Below are positions 9,057 through 20,573 of a stretch of 58,818 nucleotides of DNA, one piece after another. Under the pieces are notes generated by a model. That model saw only the letters and a list, made by a program, of their open reading frames with translations. It was not told the DNA's origin and searched no databases. Every line of letters begins with the position of its first letter. The stretch's first letter is position 1. Both the position numbers and the translations under genes were made by a program. The DNA comes from Burkholderiaceae bacterium (lineage in GTDB: Bacteria > Pseudomonadota > Gammaproteobacteria > Burkholderiales > Burkholderiaceae): NCBI GenBank assembly GCA_947452535.1, contig CANGCM010000008.1:1-58818 (forward strand), given 5' to 3'.

Positions 9057-9518
9057 TTATTGTTGAAAAAATACAGGTAATAGTGGGAACTGAAGCTTAA
9101 GACCCACTACAAATACGGAATAAGTAAAGGTCACTAAAAAGGCGGCATTAATCGTAGTGCCTTTCCATGTGAACTCTTTGCTAGCGCTTGCGGAAACAAA
9201 TACCAAGACAACCACCGCGATCAAAAAGCCCATTTTCGGGAGCAGGAGACCATAGAGCACGATAGCGCCAGTGATCTGACCAATGATGCGCCAGTTGAAC
9301 TTAGGGATCGCCTCAATTGCAGCTTTCGCTCCAAGGGATCTCACCAAAACTAATAGACCAAGAGCAGTCATTAGTGTGCCAAGCCAAAAAGGGAAATAAC
9401 CTGGCCCCATCTTAGCTGCTGTGCCATATTGGTACTGGGTTGCCACAATGGCAAAGAACAGGCCTATGACTATGTACATGATTCCAGCACCAAAGTCCCG
9501 TTGATTACGTATTTTCAA
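9057..9518 (-). CDS. tctB: Tripartite tricarboxylate transporter small subunit
   Basis: This is a small TctB-family membrane protein of four predicted helices with the conserved KMGPGYFPFWLGTLM segment after the first helix. It partners TctA. An ATG exists at 9542 but has no ribosome-binding site. The TTG at 9518 has AAGGAG exactly six nt upstream and begins the protein MKIRNQRDFGAG, which matches where family members usually start. I therefore prefer the TTG (153 aa). Confidence 0.87.
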   Translation of the reverse strand: MKIRNQRDFGAGIMYIVIGLFFAIVATQYQYGTAAKMGPGYFPFWLGTLMTALGLLVLVRSLGAKAAIEAIPKFNWRIIGQITGAIVLYGLLLPKMGFLIAVVVLVFVSASASKEFTWKGTTINAAFLVTFTYSVFVVGLKLQFPLLPVFFQQ

Positions 9519-9607
9519 GTTGCGCTCCTTTTTTATCGACATAAGTGCCGATCTATTTTTTGATGTTGTCAGATTGTATGTCAGGATTGGGGTGAATTGT
9601 CTAGGTT

Positions 9608-9636
9608 TTGCCCCTGACTAGCCCCAATGCGATAAT
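9608..9636 (+). promoter_or_regulatory. Promoter of alaS ending at the start codon
   Basis: TTGCCC (9608-9613) and GATAAT (9631-9636) are separated by exactly 17 nt. The alaS ATG follows seven nt later at 9644, so the predicted transcription start falls on or next to the A of the start codon. There is no Shine-Dalgarno sequence. This is the clearest leaderless-type arrangement in the window because both hexamers are good. Confidence 0.55.
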
Positions 9637-9643
9637 TATTCCC

Positions 9644-12268
9644 ATGAAAGTCACCCAAATTCGCCAGGCTTACCTGGACTACTTTGCCCAAAAAGGCCAT
9701 CAAATTGTCCCCTCCAGCCCCGTAGTGCCTGGGGATGACCCAACTCTGCTATTCACCAATGCGGGTATGAATCAGTTTAAGGACGTTTTTCTTGGGTTTG
9801 ATAAGCGTCCTTATAACCGTGCCACTACTGCTCAAAAGTGTATTCGCGCTGGGGGTAAGCATAACGACCTAGATAATGTGGGCTATACAGCCCGTCACCA
9901 CACCTTTTTTGAGATGTTGGGTAATTTCTCCTTTGGGGATTACTTTAAAAAAGAGGCTATTGCGTTTGCCTGGGGGCTATTGACGGAGGTATTGAAGCTC
10001 CCAGAAGAAAAGCTGCTCGTGACTGTGTATGCAGAAGACGATGAAGCCTATGAGATCTGGAATAAACAAATCGGTGTTCCAGCTGAGCGCATTATTCGCA
10101 TCGGTGACAACAAGGGTGGGCGTTATGCATCCGATAACTTCTGGATGATGGGCGATACCGGTCCATGCGGTCCTTGTACTGAAATCTTTTATGACCATGG
10201 CCCTCATATTGCTGGCGGCCCCCCAGGAAGTCCCGATGAAGATGGTGATCGCTACATTGAAATCTGGAATAACGTGTTCATGCAGTTCAATCGCGATGAA
10301 GCGGGCAATATGCATCCCTTGCCTAAGCCGAGTGTCGATACGGGTATGGGGCTTGAGCGAATTGCTGCCGTGTTGCAACACGTGCACTCCAATTATGAGA
10401 TCGACCTGTTTGTAAATTTACTCAATGCAGCAAAAGAGGCTGTTGATGCTGCTGGTGGTGAGAATTGTGACCCAAGCAGCCCTTCTCTCAAAGTGATTGC
10501 TGATCATATTCGGGCCTGTAGCTTTATCGTGGTCGATGGCGTAATTCCCGGCAATGCTGGTCGTGGCTATGTGCTGCGCCGTATTACCCGTCGTGCGATT
10601 CGCCATGGCTATAAATTAGGCGCGCGCAAACCGTTCTTCTATCAACTTGTCCCTGCTTTAGTAAAAGAGATGGGTGTGGCTTATCCAGAATTACAAGCTG
10701 CAAAAGATAAAGTGAGTGAGGTCATCAAGCAAGAGGAGGAGCGTTTCTTCCAGACGATTGCTAATGGTATGGAGATTTTGGAAGTTGCACTTGCTGGTGG
10801 AGCTAAGACAGTAGATGGTGAGACTGCTTTCCGTTTGCACGACACCTTTGGTTTCCCATTGGATCTGACTGCCGACGTTTGTCGTGAGCGTGATGTCACA
10901 GTAGATGCTGAAGGTTTTGAATTAGCGATGCAAAAGCAGCGTGATCAAGCGAGAGCTGCTGGTAAGTTCAAAGTCGCTCAAGGCCTTGAATACTCGGGCA
11001 AGCCGACGCAGTTTCATGGCTATGACACCTTAAAACATGAAGGCGCTAAAGTGACTGCGCTCTATGTGGATGGCTCTGCCGTCCAGTCAGTAAAGGCGGG
11101 TGATGCGGCTGTGATAGTTTTAGACAACACCCCTTTTTATGCCGAGTCGGGTGGGCAAGTCGGTGACAGGGGCGAGTTACGTAATGAGTCAGTGCGTTTT
11201 TCAGTAGAAGATACTTTCAAAATTCAGGCTGATGTATTTGGGCATCAAGGCGAAGTTCATGAAGGCGAGCTTAAGGTGGGTGATGTGCTGAATGCCTTGG
11301 TAGATGTTCAGCAAAGAACCGAAACAATGCGCAACCACAGTGCTACGCATATTCTGCACAAAGCTTTACGGGAAGTCTTGGGCGATCATGTGCAGCAAAA
11401 AGGTTCCCTAGTGGATGCTAGCAAAACCCGTTTTGACTTCACTCATAACGCCCCCATTACTGCTGCTGAAATTCGCCGAGTAGAAGATAGTGTTAATGCG
11501 GAGATCTTGGCTAATACCGCCACTTCTGGAAAAGTCATGTCATTGGATGATGCCCAGAAAACAGGCGCCATGATGCTCTTTGGCGAGAAGTATGGTGACG
11601 AAGTTCGGGTACTAGAAATCGGCAGCTCTAAAGAGTTGTGTGGTGGTACCCACGTAAGTCGTACTGGCGATATCGGGAGCTTAAAGATTGTGTCTGAGGG
11701 TGGTGTTGCTGCCGGCATTCGTCGTATTGAAGCAGTCACCGGTAAAAACGCCTTGAACTTCTTGCAAGGTTTGGAAGATAAGATCAATGAAGCGGCTACT
11801 ATCCTCAAAACCCATCCAGGGGATTTAGTGAATCGCGTTGCGCAATTGCAAGAAAGTCTTCGTCAGGCTGAACGTGAGCTAGATAAAGCTAACTCTAAGC
11901 TTGCTGCTAGCCAAGGCGATGAGTTGGCAACCCAAGCAATTGATGTCAACGGCCTTAAAGTTTTGGCCGTCCGTTTGGATGGAGCTGATGCTCAGGTCCT
12001 GCGCGAGACTATGGATGCCTTAAAGGTGAAGTTGAAAACCGCTGCTATTGTTTTAGCTTCAGTACAGGGTGATAAAGTGAGCTTGATTGCTGGTGTTACT
12101 GCGGACTCGATTGCCAAAGTTAAAGCAGGTGACCTGGTGAACTTTGTTGCACAGCAAGTTGGCGGTAAGGGCGGCGGTAAGCCAGAGATGGCTATGGCTG
12201 GCGGTACCGATCCAAGTAAGTTGGGAGCAGCTTTAGCTGGCGTTAAAGATTGGGTGGCATCTAAATGA
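9644..12268 (+). CDS. alaS: Alanyl-tRNA synthetase
   Basis: This class II synthetase charges tRNA-Ala and edits Ser/Gly mischarging. At 874 aa it matches E. coli AlaRS (876). The aminoacylation core begins [15 protein letters not shown] and includes [14 protein letters not shown]. The editing domain has [13 protein letters not shown] near residue 565 and the zinc-type [11 protein letters not shown] near 665. The C-Ala/DHHA1 domain ends with [15 protein letters not shown]. An in-frame TTG at 9608 would add 12 residues but coincides with the -35 element, so the ATG at 9644 is chosen. The stop overlaps the tusA-like start by 4 bp. Confidence 0.97.
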   Translation: MKVTQIRQAYLDYFAQKGHQIVPSSPVVPGDDPTLLFTNAGMNQFKDVFLGFDKRPYNRATTAQKCIRAGGKHNDLDNVGYTARHHTFFEMLGNFSFGDYFKKEAIAFAWGLLTEVLKLPEEKLLVTVYAEDDEAYEIWNKQIGVPAERIIRIGDNKGGRYASDNFWMMGDTGPCGPCTEIFYDHGPHIAGGPPGSPDEDGDRYIEIWNNVFMQFNRDEAGNMHPLPKPSVDTGMGLERIAAVLQHVHSNYEIDLFVNLLNAAKEAVDAAGGENCDPSSPSLKVIADHIRACSFIVVDGVIPGNAGRGYVLRRITRRAIRHGYKLGARKPFFYQLVPALVKEMGVAYPELQAAKDKVSEVIKQEEERFFQTIANGMEILEVALAGGAKTVDGETAFRLHDTFGFPLDLTADVCRERDVTVDAEGFELAMQKQRDQARAAGKFKVAQGLEYSGKPTQFHGYDTLKHEGAKVTALYVDGSAVQSVKAGDAAVIVLDNTPFYAESGGQVGDRGELRNESVRFSVEDTFKIQADVFGHQGEVHEGELKVGDVLNALVDVQQRTETMRNHSATHILHKALREVLGDHVQQKGSLVDASKTRFDFTHNAPITAAEIRRVEDSVNAEILANTATSGKVMSLDDAQKTGAMMLFGEKYGDEVRVLEIGSSKELCGGTHVSRTGDIGSLKIVSEGGVAAGIRRIEAVTGKNALNFLQGLEDKINEAATILKTHPGDLVNRVAQLQESLRQAERELDKANSKLAASQGDELATQAIDVNGLKVLAVRLDGADAQVLRETMDALKVKLKTAAIVLASVQGDKVSLIAGVTADSIAKVKAGDLVNFVAQQVGGKGGGKPEMAMAGGTDPSKLGAALAGVKDWVASK

Positions 12269-12504
12269 GCGATATCATGAAATTTAATCTAGAGGTGGAT
12301 GCCATCGGCATGAATTGCCCACTCCCAATCTTGCGCACTAAGAAAGCCTTGGCTACCATGCAATCAGGCGAGGTCTTAAAGGTGAAAGCGACCGATGCAG
12401 GTGCAGCTCATGATTTTCCCGCATTTGCGAAGCAGACTGGTAATGAGCTTCTCTCCAGTACAACTGAGGGTGATGTTTTAGTCTTTTTTCTGAAAAGAAG
12501 GTAA
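12265..12504 (+). CDS. TusA/SirA-like sulfurtransferase
   Basis: This 79-aa TusA-family protein begins in the ATGA overlap with alaS, so the two are translationally coupled. The family's sulfur-carrying cysteine is Cys18 in [15 protein letters not shown], with the CPxP signature intact. TusA proteins relay persulfide sulfur, in E. coli for tRNA 2-thiouridine synthesis. The pairing with a tRNA synthetase gene is suggestive but the real acceptor is not shown. The gene is convergent with galU with only 4 bp between them. Confidence 0.88.
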   Translation: MSDIMKFNLEVDAIGMNCPLPILRTKKALATMQSGEVLKVKATDAGAAHDFPAFAKQTGNELLSSTTEGDVLVFFLKRR

Positions 12505-12508
12505 GGAT

Positions 12509-13393
12509 CTAAGTTAAAGAGCGGTTCTTAAGGTAGGCAGCAAACTCAGTGCTGACCTCAGGGTGACGTAAGGCAAATTCCACGGAGGCTTTTAAATAGC
12601 CCAATTTGCTACCGCAGTCATAGCGCACACCATCATATTCATAAGCAAAGACGGGTTCTTCCTTAAGCAAGGAAGCAATCGCATCCGTTAGTTGAATTTC
12701 ACCTCCAGCACCAGGCTTGAGATTGCGAATATGTTTGAAGATATCGGAGGATAGAACATAGCGACCCACTACAGCCAAGTTAGATGGGGCATCTTGCGGT
12801 TGTGGTTTTTCGACGATTCCATTTAAGCGATAGATGCCTTTACTCACTTCGATGCCATCAACAATGCCGTAAGAGCTGCTCTTAGCAGGATCAATTTTTT
12901 CTACTGCCAATATGGAGCCATTTTGCTCATTAAATACTTTAAGCATCTGCTTGAGAACGGGCGGATGGCCATCGAGCAAGTCATCCGCAAGGATGATGGC
13001 AAAGGGTTCGTCACGGACGAGCTTTTCAGCGCATAAGACAGCATGACCAAGACCTAGGGCTTCAGGTTGGCGGACGTATACGCAATCTACGTGACTGGGT
13101 TTAACGCTGCGAACAATCTCTAGCAAAGTAGTTTTATTTTTAGCCTCGAGCTCAGCCTCTAATTCATATGCTTTATCAAAGTGATCTTCGATCGCCCGTT
13201 TGCTACGACCGGTAACGAAAATCATTTCAGTTATGCCTGCAGCGATTGCTTCTTCAACAGCGTATTGAATCAGTGGCTTATCCACCACATTGAGCATTTC
13301 TTTTGGACTAGCCTTAGTAGCTGGCAGGAAGCGTGTACCCAATCCTGCGACAGGGAAGACGGCTTTAGTAACGGCTTTAGTGCTAAATGGCAT
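12509..13393 (-). CDS. galU: UTP-glucose-1-phosphate uridylyltransferase
   Basis: GalU makes UDP-glucose from UTP and glucose-1-phosphate for cell-envelope sugars. The 294-aa protein has the nucleotidyltransferase signature [20 protein letters not shown] at residues 12-31, [17 protein letters not shown], and the metal/substrate region [12 protein letters not shown] near 130. [12 protein letters not shown] near 230 is also typical. The length matches the bacterial family. It is a stand-alone leftward gene downstream of valS with a 51-bp gap. Confidence 0.95.
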   Translation of the reverse strand: MPFSTKAVTKAVFPVAGLGTRFLPATKASPKEMLNVVDKPLIQYAVEEAIAAGITEMIFVTGRSKRAIEDHFDKAYELEAELEAKNKTTLLEIVRSVKPSHVDCVYVRQPEALGLGHAVLCAEKLVRDEPFAIILADDLLDGHPPVLKQMLKVFNEQNGSILAVEKIDPAKSSSYGIVDGIEVSKGIYRLNGIVEKPQPQDAPSNLAVVGRYVLSSDIFKHIRNLKPGAGGEIQLTDAIASLLKEEPVFAYEYDGVRYDCGSKLGYLKASVEFALRHPEVSTEFAAYLKNRSLT

Positions 13394-13444
13394 AGAAATT
13401 CCGATCGATTTACGCTTTACGCTTTTTTCTTTAATTAGCTACTT

Positions 13445-16354
13445 CTACTTCAGTCGTTCCAATTGTGCAACAAGCTTCTCATGGTTTTGCTCAAAGCCGG
13501 CAAGTCGTTGCTTTTCTTGTGCAACAACCTCTTCCGGGGCGCGAGCTACAAAGCTATCGTTACCTAGCTTGCTGCGTGCCTTAGTGATCTCATTGGCCAA
13601 ACGCTCAATTTCTTTGCCAAGACGAATTCTCTCGGCTACTACGTCTACTTCAATTTTCAGTAACAGCTTGAGATTGCCAACTAAAGCCATTGGGGCACCA
13701 GGCGCATCTTTTTCTAAAGCGGACTCATCATCATAAATTTTGACTTCTGAAAGCTTAGCTAAGGCGGTAAGGTATGGACTTGCTTGTGTTAAGAAATCCT
13801 GTGGTCCGCTAATCCACAGGGGTACCTTGAGAGCAGGAGAGACTTGCATCTCACCTCGCAGATTGCGACAGGCATCCACGATAGATTTAATTTGAGCAAC
13901 CCAAGATTCACTTCGCTCATCAATCTTATCGAGCTGAGCAACAGGATATGGCTGCAGAGCAATGGTTTGCTTTGCTTGTTTGGCCAACTCTTTACCAACC
14001 TTAGGCCCAACAGTTTGCCAGAGGGTTTCAGTGATAAACGGAATCAGCGGATGCGCCATGCGCAAGATCGTTTCCAGAACGCGCAAAAGAGTCCGGCGAG
14101 TAGCACGTTGTTGTGCTGGCGTACCAGTCTGCAATTGAACCTTTGCAAGCTCTAAGTACCAATCGCAATATTCATCCCAAACAAATTGATAAATACTAGT
14201 GGCGATATTGTCAAAGCGATAGTTCTGGAAGCCTTTAGCAACATCAGCCTCTGTTTTTTGAAGTAGAGAAACAATCCATCTATCTGCAGCAGAGAAATCT
14301 AGGTAGCCTTCTGGACCACATTGCTTGTCACATGGTGCAAAGCCATTTTCTTCATCACCGCCAGGACAATTCATCAACACAAAGCGGGTGGCATTCCACA
14401 ATTTGTTGCAAAAATTACGATAGCCTTCGCAGCGCTTCTGATCAAAGTTGATGTTGCGACCGAGCGATGCGAGTGAGGCAAAAGTAAAGCGCAACGCATC
14501 TGTACCAAAGGCCGGAATTCCTTCTGGGAATTCTTTTTTAGTTTTTTTACTGATACTTTCGGCTTGCTTTGGATTCATCAAGCCGGTAGTGCGCTTGGCA
14601 ACCAAGTTTTCAATCTGAATGCCATCAATCAGATCGATTGGGTCCAGGGTATTTCCCTTGGACTTACTCATCTTCTGACCTTCTGCATCACGCACTAAGC
14701 CGTGAACATAAACCGTGTGAAATGGCACCTTGCCAGTGAAATGGCAAGTCATCATCACCATGCGGGCAACCCAGAAGAAGATGATGTCAAAACCAGTGAC
14801 CAGTACCGAGGAGGGTAAGAAGTGCTTGAGATCAGGAGTTTCTTCAGGCCAACCTAATGAGCTAAAGGGGACAAGCGCTGAGCTAAACCAGGTGTCCAAG
14901 ACATCAGGATCACGATTCAGTGGGCCCGCATAGCCAGCGGCCGATGCTTTGGCTTTAGCTTCTTCTTCAGAGCGTGCTACAAAGATCTGGCCGTCATCGC
15001 CATACCAGGCGGGGATTTGATGGCCCCACCAGAGTTGCCGTGAGATACACCAGTCTTGAATGTTTTCGAGCCACTGTGTGTAAGTGCTAATCCAATTTTC
15101 TGGGACAAGTTTGATATCGCCTTTGGTAACAGCATCTAATGCAGCTTTAGCAATGGATGAGCCTGGTTGATATTTATTGTCAGGGCTGGGTTTGGACACT
15201 GCAACAAACCATTGATCAGTCAACATCGGCTCAATGATGGTTTGGGTGCGATCACCGCGTGGCACCATCAATTTATGGGGCTGAACCTTTTCTAATAGAC
15301 CAGTTGCATCTAGATCGGCAACGATCTGCTTGCGGGCAGCAAAACGCTCTAAGCCTTGATAAACAGCGGGCGCATTTTCATTAATCTTTGCATCTAAAGT
15401 CAGGATATTGATTAGCGGTAATTGATGACGCTGCCCAACAGCATAGTCATTAAAGTCGTGGGCTGGGGTGACTTTAACGACTCCAGTACCAAAAGCTAAA
15501 TCAACATAATCATCCGCAATGATGGGGATCTCTCGATTGCATAATGGCAGATGTACAGCCTTACCAATGAGATGTTTGTAGCGCTCATCTTCTGGATTTA
15601 CCATGACAGCAACGTCACCCAGTAAGGTCTCCGGACGAGTGGTAGCAACGGTGAGATGCCCTGAGCCATCCGCTAATGGATAGCGGATATGCCACATGGA
15701 GCCATCCTCTTCTTCGCTGACCACTTCTAAGTCAGATACGGCTGTGCCGAGGACTGGGTCCCAGTTCACCAAACGTTTACCGCGATAAATCAGACCTTGC
15801 TCATGTAAGCGTACAAATACTTCGACAACTGCTTTGGACATCTTGCTGTCCATAGTGAAATATTCTTTACCCCAATCAATTGAAGCGCCCAAACGACGAA
15901 TCTGACGGGTGATGGTATTGCCGGAAGCCTCTTTCCACTCCCAGACTTTTTCAAGGAACTTCTCGCGACCCAAATCATGGCGAGAAATTTTTTGTGCATC
16001 GAGTTGGCGCTCAACGACGATTTGCGTGGCGATACCAGCGTGATCTGTACCCGGTACCCACAAGGTGTTTTTGCCAGACATACGGGCATGACGTACTAAG
16101 CCATCCATGATGGTTTGGTTAAAGGCATGACCCATATGCAAGGTGCCAGTCACGTTTGGTGGCGGCAGCTGTATTGAGAAATCTCCCCTGCCCTCCTCGA
16201 GGGCGGCATCCGCAATACCTCGGCGTTCCCATTCAGGACCCCAATAGGCCTCAATTGGGGCGGGTTCGTAGGATTTAGCTAGGTCGTCAGCAGAACTCGC
16301 TAACGGAGAATTAGGGGGGACGGGTGAATTAGGGGTATTCGAAGCATTTGGCAT
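13445..16354 (-). CDS. valS: Valyl-tRNA synthetase
   Basis: This class I synthetase charges tRNA-Val. The 969-aa protein has HIGH as TLHMGHAFN near residue 72, KMSKS in [14 protein letters not shown] near 565, the editing (CP1) domain with [10 protein letters not shown], and a C-terminal coiled coil rich in Lys/Glu. The N-terminus carries an unusual Pro/Asn/Ser-rich stretch (about residues 1-25) before the conserved [17 protein letters not shown] at 16363 is in frame, but the ATG at 16354 is preferred. The -10 TATAAT (16369-16364, minus strand) is nine nt upstream and shared with uvrD. Confidence 0.96.
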   Translation of the reverse strand: MPNASNTPNSPVPPNSPLASSADDLAKSYEPAPIEAYWGPEWERRGIADAALEEGRGDFSIQLPPPNVTGTLHMGHAFNQTIMDGLVRHARMSGKNTLWVPGTDHAGIATQIVVERQLDAQKISRHDLGREKFLEKVWEWKEASGNTITRQIRRLGASIDWGKEYFTMDSKMSKAVVEVFVRLHEQGLIYRGKRLVNWDPVLGTAVSDLEVVSEEEDGSMWHIRYPLADGSGHLTVATTRPETLLGDVAVMVNPEDERYKHLIGKAVHLPLCNREIPIIADDYVDLAFGTGVVKVTPAHDFNDYAVGQRHQLPLINILTLDAKINENAPAVYQGLERFAARKQIVADLDATGLLEKVQPHKLMVPRGDRTQTIIEPMLTDQWFVAVSKPSPDNKYQPGSSIAKAALDAVTKGDIKLVPENWISTYTQWLENIQDWCISRQLWWGHQIPAWYGDDGQIFVARSEEEAKAKASAAGYAGPLNRDPDVLDTWFSSALVPFSSLGWPEETPDLKHFLPSSVLVTGFDIIFFWVARMVMMTCHFTGKVPFHTVYVHGLVRDAEGQKMSKSKGNTLDPIDLIDGIQIENLVAKRTTGLMNPKQAESISKKTKKEFPEGIPAFGTDALRFTFASLASLGRNINFDQKRCEGYRNFCNKLWNATRFVLMNCPGGDEENGFAPCDKQCGPEGYLDFSAADRWIVSLLQKTEADVAKGFQNYRFDNIATSIYQFVWDEYCDWYLELAKVQLQTGTPAQQRATRRTLLRVLETILRMAHPLIPFITETLWQTVGPKVGKELAKQAKQTIALQPYPVAQLDKIDERSESWVAQIKSIVDACRNLRGEMQVSPALKVPLWISGPQDFLTQASPYLTALAKLSEVKIYDDESALEKDAPGAPMALVGNLKLLLKIEVDVVAERIRLGKEIERLANEITKARSKLGNDSFVARAPEEVVAQEKQRLAGFEQNHEKLVAQLERLK

Positions 16355-16363
16355 AAGAGGCAA

Positions 16364-16371
16364 ATTATAAT
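16364..16371. promoter_or_regulatory. Shared palindromic -10 between valS and uvrD
   Basis: ATTATAAT at 16364-16371, inside AATTATAATT, reads TATAAT on both strands: 16366-16371 for uvrD and 16369-16364 for valS. The uvrD ATG is seven nt and the valS ATG nine nt from their hexamer. Neither side shows a convincing -35 or a ribosome-binding site. A single bidirectional element may drive both genes. Confidence 0.4.
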
Positions 16372-16378
16372 TGGGGCG

Positions 16379-18769
16379 ATGTACTCAGACCTCCTCGCAA
16401 ACCTTAATCCAGAACAACGCGAGGCAGTGACCCTCCCGCCCGTAAATCAAGATGGTCAGGCCCAGTCCGCCCTGATCTTGGCGGGCGCCGGCAGCGGAAA
16501 GACCCGCGTACTCACTACCCGTATAGCTTGGTTGATCCAAACAGGCCAGGTTTCGCCGATTGGTGTCTTAGCTGTGACCTTCACCAATAAGGCTGCTAAG
16601 GAGATGATGCTGCGCTTAAGCGCGATGTTGCCAATCAATACCCGTGGGATGTGGATTGGCACCTTTCATGGACTTTGCAACCGTTTATTGCGTGCGCACC
16701 ATAAGGAAGCCGGTTTGCCGTCCACTTTTCAGATTTTAGACACCCAAGATCAGCTATCTGCCATTAAGCGTCTTTTAAAAGGCTTAAAGGTGGATGATGA
16801 GAAATATCCTGCCAAGCAGCTTCAATACTTCATTGCCCATGCCAAAGAGCGTGGTCAACGCGCTCGGGAGCTTTCAGTTGGCGATGACTTTCAGGCCAAA
16901 ATGGCTCAGCTATACGAGGCTTACGATGAGCAGTGCCAGCGTGAAGGTGTAGTCGACTTTGCTGAGCTTTTGTTGCGCAGTTATGAATTACTGAAGCATA
17001 GCGAAGCGATTCGAACCCATTATCAAGAGCGCTTCCGCCATATTCTGATTGATGAGTTTCAGGATACCAATGCCTTGCAGTACGCTTGGCTTAAATTGCT
17101 TTCTGGGCATGATGCCGGTCAAGTCAATGTCAGTAGCGCTGGCAGCAGTGCAGTCTTTGCAGTAGGCGATGACGACCAAAGCATTTACGCTTTCCGTGGC
17201 GCTGATGTTGAAAATATGCGTCTTTACGAAAAGCAATACCACCCGTTGATGGTGAAGCTGGAGCAGAACTATCGTTCGCATGGTCACATCTTAGATACCG
17301 CTAATTATTTGATTTCGAATAACACGGATCGCTTAGGTAAAAATCTTCGTACTGATGCCGGTCATGGTGAACCTGTTCGTATTTACGATGCACCGAGCGA
17401 TCATGCTGAAGCCGCTTGGCTGATTGACGAAATCAAGGCTTTAGTCAATAGCGGTATTAAACGTACCGAAATTGCCTTGCTATACAGAAGTAATGCGCAG
17501 TCCCGCATTATTGAGCATGCCTTATTTTCTGCCGCCATTCCCTATCGCGTATACGGCGGCTTACGCTTTTTCGAGCGCGCTGAAATTAAGCACGCCTTAG
17601 CGTATCTCCGTCTTTTAGAAAACCCCAATGACGATACGTCTTTCTCACGAGTAGTGAATTTCCCGACACGGGGTATTGGTGCGAGATCGATTGAGGCAGT
17701 GCAAGATTCAGCCCGTGCTCAGAATAGCTCTTTGTATTTGGCAGCGTCGACTTTAGATGGCAAAGCTGGCGCAGCTTTAGGTGGCTTTGTGCGTTTAGTT
17801 GATCATATGCGCGAGGCAACTCGTCGTAATACTTTGCCAGAGACGGTGGAGTTCGTGATTCAACATAGTGGACTCATTCAGCATTACCTCTCCGAGCGTG
17901 AAGGTCAGGATCGGGTAGAAAACTTACAAGAACTCATTAATGCCGCAACCGCATTTATAGCGGAAGAAGGTTATGGCCAAGATGCAACTGCCGCTACTCT
18001 ACTGGGCGAGAATGCGCCTGGTGTAATCGAAGTTTCTCCCTTAGCCGCCTTCCTCTCGCATGCCTCTCTAGAGGCTGGCGATAACCAAGCGCAAGCCGGT
18101 CAAGATGCCGTGCAACTCATGACTGTGCACTCTGCTAAAGGTTTGGAGTTCACGGCTGTATTTATTACTGGCTTGGAAGAGGGTTTATTTCCTCATGAGA
18201 ACAGTATTAATGAGCAGAATGGTTTAGAAGAAGAGCGGCGCTTGATGTATGTGGCCATCACCCGCGCTAAAGAACGTTTATATCTTTCTCATACCCAATC
18301 CAGAATGTTGCATGGTCAAGTGCGTTACAACATGCCTTCCCGTTTCTTGGAAGAGCTGCCATCAGACTCATTGAAGTGGCTCACCCCGAAAGTGAAAGAT
18401 GCTCGTTGGGGAGGTGGTAACACTTACGGCAAAAGTGCTAACTCAGGATCTACTTGGCAAGATGGTTATACCCGTCAGCGTGACTCTGAAACGAACGATT
18501 TCTTTGACTCTAGCAGCGATCGTCAGCGACCTGCTAAGCAACTTGGGCGTGTAGGTTCTGCCTCTACAGCAGTCACTAGAATGGCTGCGCCACCACGAGG
18601 TAACTATCCGTTTGCCATCGGACAGAATGTCTTTCATACCAAGTTTGGCGAGGGACGCGTAACGGGCTTAGAGGGTAATGATGCGGATGCGCGGGCTCAA
18701 GTGAACTTTAAGCGCCATGGTGTGAAGTGGTTACAACTGAGCATTGCCAAGCTCGCTGCGATAGATTGA
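16379..18769 (+). CDS. uvrD: UvrD/PcrA-type DNA helicase (superfamily 1)
   Basis: This 3'-5' DNA helicase acts in nucleotide excision and mismatch repair. The 796-aa protein has Walker A in [14 protein letters not shown] (residues 34-47), the [11 protein letters not shown] motif, Walker B in [11 protein letters not shown], and [10 protein letters not shown]. Motif V/VI appear as [16 protein letters not shown] and [17 protein letters not shown]. The C-terminal basic Tudor-like tail ends [14 protein letters not shown], as in UvrD and PcrA. The length is slightly longer than E. coli UvrD (720), because of a linker near residues 660-730. It is divergent from valS. Confidence 0.95.
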   Translation: MYSDLLANLNPEQREAVTLPPVNQDGQAQSALILAGAGSGKTRVLTTRIAWLIQTGQVSPIGVLAVTFTNKAAKEMMLRLSAMLPINTRGMWIGTFHGLCNRLLRAHHKEAGLPSTFQILDTQDQLSAIKRLLKGLKVDDEKYPAKQLQYFIAHAKERGQRARELSVGDDFQAKMAQLYEAYDEQCQREGVVDFAELLLRSYELLKHSEAIRTHYQERFRHILIDEFQDTNALQYAWLKLLSGHDAGQVNVSSAGSSAVFAVGDDDQSIYAFRGADVENMRLYEKQYHPLMVKLEQNYRSHGHILDTANYLISNNTDRLGKNLRTDAGHGEPVRIYDAPSDHAEAAWLIDEIKALVNSGIKRTEIALLYRSNAQSRIIEHALFSAAIPYRVYGGLRFFERAEIKHALAYLRLLENPNDDTSFSRVVNFPTRGIGARSIEAVQDSARAQNSSLYLAASTLDGKAGAALGGFVRLVDHMREATRRNTLPETVEFVIQHSGLIQHYLSEREGQDRVENLQELINAATAFIAEEGYGQDATAATLLGENAPGVIEVSPLAAFLSHASLEAGDNQAQAGQDAVQLMTVHSAKGLEFTAVFITGLEEGLFPHENSINEQNGLEEERRLMYVAITRAKERLYLSHTQSRMLHGQVRYNMPSRFLEELPSDSLKWLTPKVKDARWGGGNTYGKSANSGSTWQDGYTRQRDSETNDFFDSSSDRQRPAKQLGRVGSASTAVTRMAAPPRGNYPFAIGQNVFHTKFGEGRVTGLEGNDADARAQVNFKRHGVKWLQLSIAKLAAID

Positions 18770-18777
18770 TAGGTTAA

Positions 18778-19560
18778 CTAAGCAATCAGAGTCGCTGACT
18801 CTTTTTCAGCAAAGCATGCCTTCCAGGTAGCAAAGAAAGAGCAGTGCATTACTGTCAATCCCGCCATTGAAAGTGGGGCGATCACAAATGATGCAGCTTG
18901 ACCTAAATCTAGCAAATTAAATATAGATCCAATTGCTAAGGGGATGGCAATTAACATTGCCCCACAAATAGCGAGATACAGAAAGAATGCGCCACGATTT
19001 GTCCAGCAGGCAATAGCGCTAGAAAAGAGCGCCTTTCCTACTGGCATATCTTCCCAAGCAACTAGGACGGGTGAGAACCACATTAACATCGCCACCGGTA
19101 AGTAGAGTAAGCCGCCAAAGAAGAGGATTAGATAGATCTGACGGACTACTTCAGGGGTAATGGCTTTATCGTTTGTCAGCAGGGGAATCAAAAGTTCAAA
19201 GTCGACCAGCATGCTTAAAATAAAACTCAGAGCAATGATGAGTGCTGCATAGACTAAGCCTAACTGCAACATACGTTTACGAATCTCGGGCGTCGACTGT
19301 AGGGCAACTAAATAGATCGTTGGACGAATACGTTCTTTTTGAATTGCTTGTCGGCAGGCAGTCATAAAGCCAACCGATAAAGTAGGCGTCAGTAATAAAA
19401 CGGCAAAAACACCGATTACCGGTACTAGCACCGCGAGTTGCGCAACAAACACATACATGAATATCAGCATGAGAAAGCCTAAGGGGTTTTGCTTGAAAAG
19501 CCAAATACCTTGGCGTATCCAGGTATAACCTTCTTTTGGAGCAACTGAATTGAGTTTCAT
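18778..19560 (-). CDS. BPSS1780-like membrane protein
   Basis: This 260-aa integral membrane protein has about six hydrophobic segments. The N-terminal block VAPKEGYTWIRQGIWLFKQNP is the recognisable start of the BPSS1780 family, found next to thrB in Burkholderiales. Function is unknown. The start codon overlaps the thrB stop by 4 bp (ATGA), so the two are translationally coupled. Nothing in the sequence reveals a catalytic site. Confidence 0.8.
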   Translation of the reverse strand: MKLNSVAPKEGYTWIRQGIWLFKQNPLGFLMLIFMYVFVAQLAVLVPVIGVFAVLLLTPTLSVGFMTACRQAIQKERIRPTIYLVALQSTPEIRKRMLQLGLVYAALIIALSFILSMLVDFELLIPLLTNDKAITPEVVRQIYLILFFGGLLYLPVAMLMWFSPVLVAWEDMPVGKALFSSAIACWTNRGAFFLYLAICGAMLIAIPLAIGSIFNLLDLGQAASFVIAPLSMAGLTVMHCSFFATWKACFAEKESATLIA

Positions 19561-20534
19561 ATTGTTTTGCGGCTTAAGAGAATATTTTCAAAATGACGAG
19601 GATCGTGCGGGGTGAGCATTTGCGCATCGCGCGGCAAATAGAAATCCCATAGGCGCGAAATCCAAAATCGTAGAGCTGCAGCGCGCACCATCAGGGGCCA
19701 ACTTGTTAGCTCGGTGTCGCTGAGTGGGCGCACTGATTGATAGGCATCCATCAGCGCCTTAAAGCGTGCAGGATCTAAATCTTGTTTATTTTCGGCTAAG
19801 CACCAATCATTTGTAGTTACTGCCAAATCAAATAACCACTTATCAGTGCCCGCAAAATAAAAGTCAAAGAAACCACCCAGTCGATCTTGCGAGGTATCGC
19901 TCGCACCTTGAGGATCAAACAGGACGTTATCTCTAAAGAGGTCGCAATGACTTGCACCTTGAGGTAGTGATGCATAAGCCTCCGAGGCAAAAAATTGCTC
20001 TTGGGTAGCTAGTTCGCTATTGAGCAATTCTTTTTGGGCGTTACTTAAGTATGACAACACTTCTGGCACCGTTTTTTTCCACCAAGAAAGACTGCGCAGA
20101 TTTTCTTGGGTGTGATGAAAGTCTGTGCTCGCCAAATGCATCTTGGCTAAGTTCTCACCCACTAATGCACAGTGCCTTGCTTTGGGGGCCAGTCTAGATA
20201 GGCCTGGGAGCTTACTTACAATCGCTGCCGGCTTGCCCTTCAGAGTAAATAGAATTTCTCCATCTTTATTCTCAAGCGGCTTAGGCACTGGAATACCTTT
20301 GTTGGCCAAGTGACGCATTAACTCAAGGTAATAGGGGAGCTGCTCTGCAGATAGTCTTTCAAAAATAGTCAGAACATATTCTTGCTTCTTGCCATCTTTC
20401 TCTGTATCGAGAAAGAAATTCGAGTTCTCGATACCGCCATGAATTCCACGAATATCTACCGCTCGTCCAATATCAAAGTGGGTTGCGATCCATTCTGAGA
20501 TATCGCTTAGCTCAATGGGGGTGAATACGGCCAT
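19557..20534 (-). CDS. thrB: Homoserine kinase, aminoglycoside-phosphotransferase fold
   Basis: ThrB of the APH-like type (not the GHMP type of E. coli) phosphorylates homoserine for threonine synthesis. In 325 aa it shows the nucleotide-binding N-lobe (GIENSNFFLDTE, EYVLTIFE), the catalytic loop ASHCDLFRDNVLFD near residue 200, and the metal-binding FFDFYFAG near 230. The gene order thrB-BPSS1780-type protein next to polA is typical of this group. Methylthioribose-kinase-like or choline-kinase-like activities are the main alternatives, but the context supports ThrB. Confidence 0.88.
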   Translation of the reverse strand: MAVFTPIELSDISEWIATHFDIGRAVDIRGIHGGIENSNFFLDTEKDGKKQEYVLTIFERLSAEQLPYYLELMRHLANKGIPVPKPLENKDGEILFTLKGKPAAIVSKLPGLSRLAPKARHCALVGENLAKMHLASTDFHHTQENLRSLSWWKKTVPEVLSYLSNAQKELLNSELATQEQFFASEAYASLPQGASHCDLFRDNVLFDPQGASDTSQDRLGGFFDFYFAGTDKWLFDLAVTTNDWCLAENKQDLDPARFKALMDAYQSVRPLSDTELTSWPLMVRAAALRFWISRLWDFYLPRDAQMLTPHDPRHFENILLSRKTI

Positions 20535-20573
20535 GACTAAAAATGAGCAGTGCGAATAATGAAATAAAGTGAA

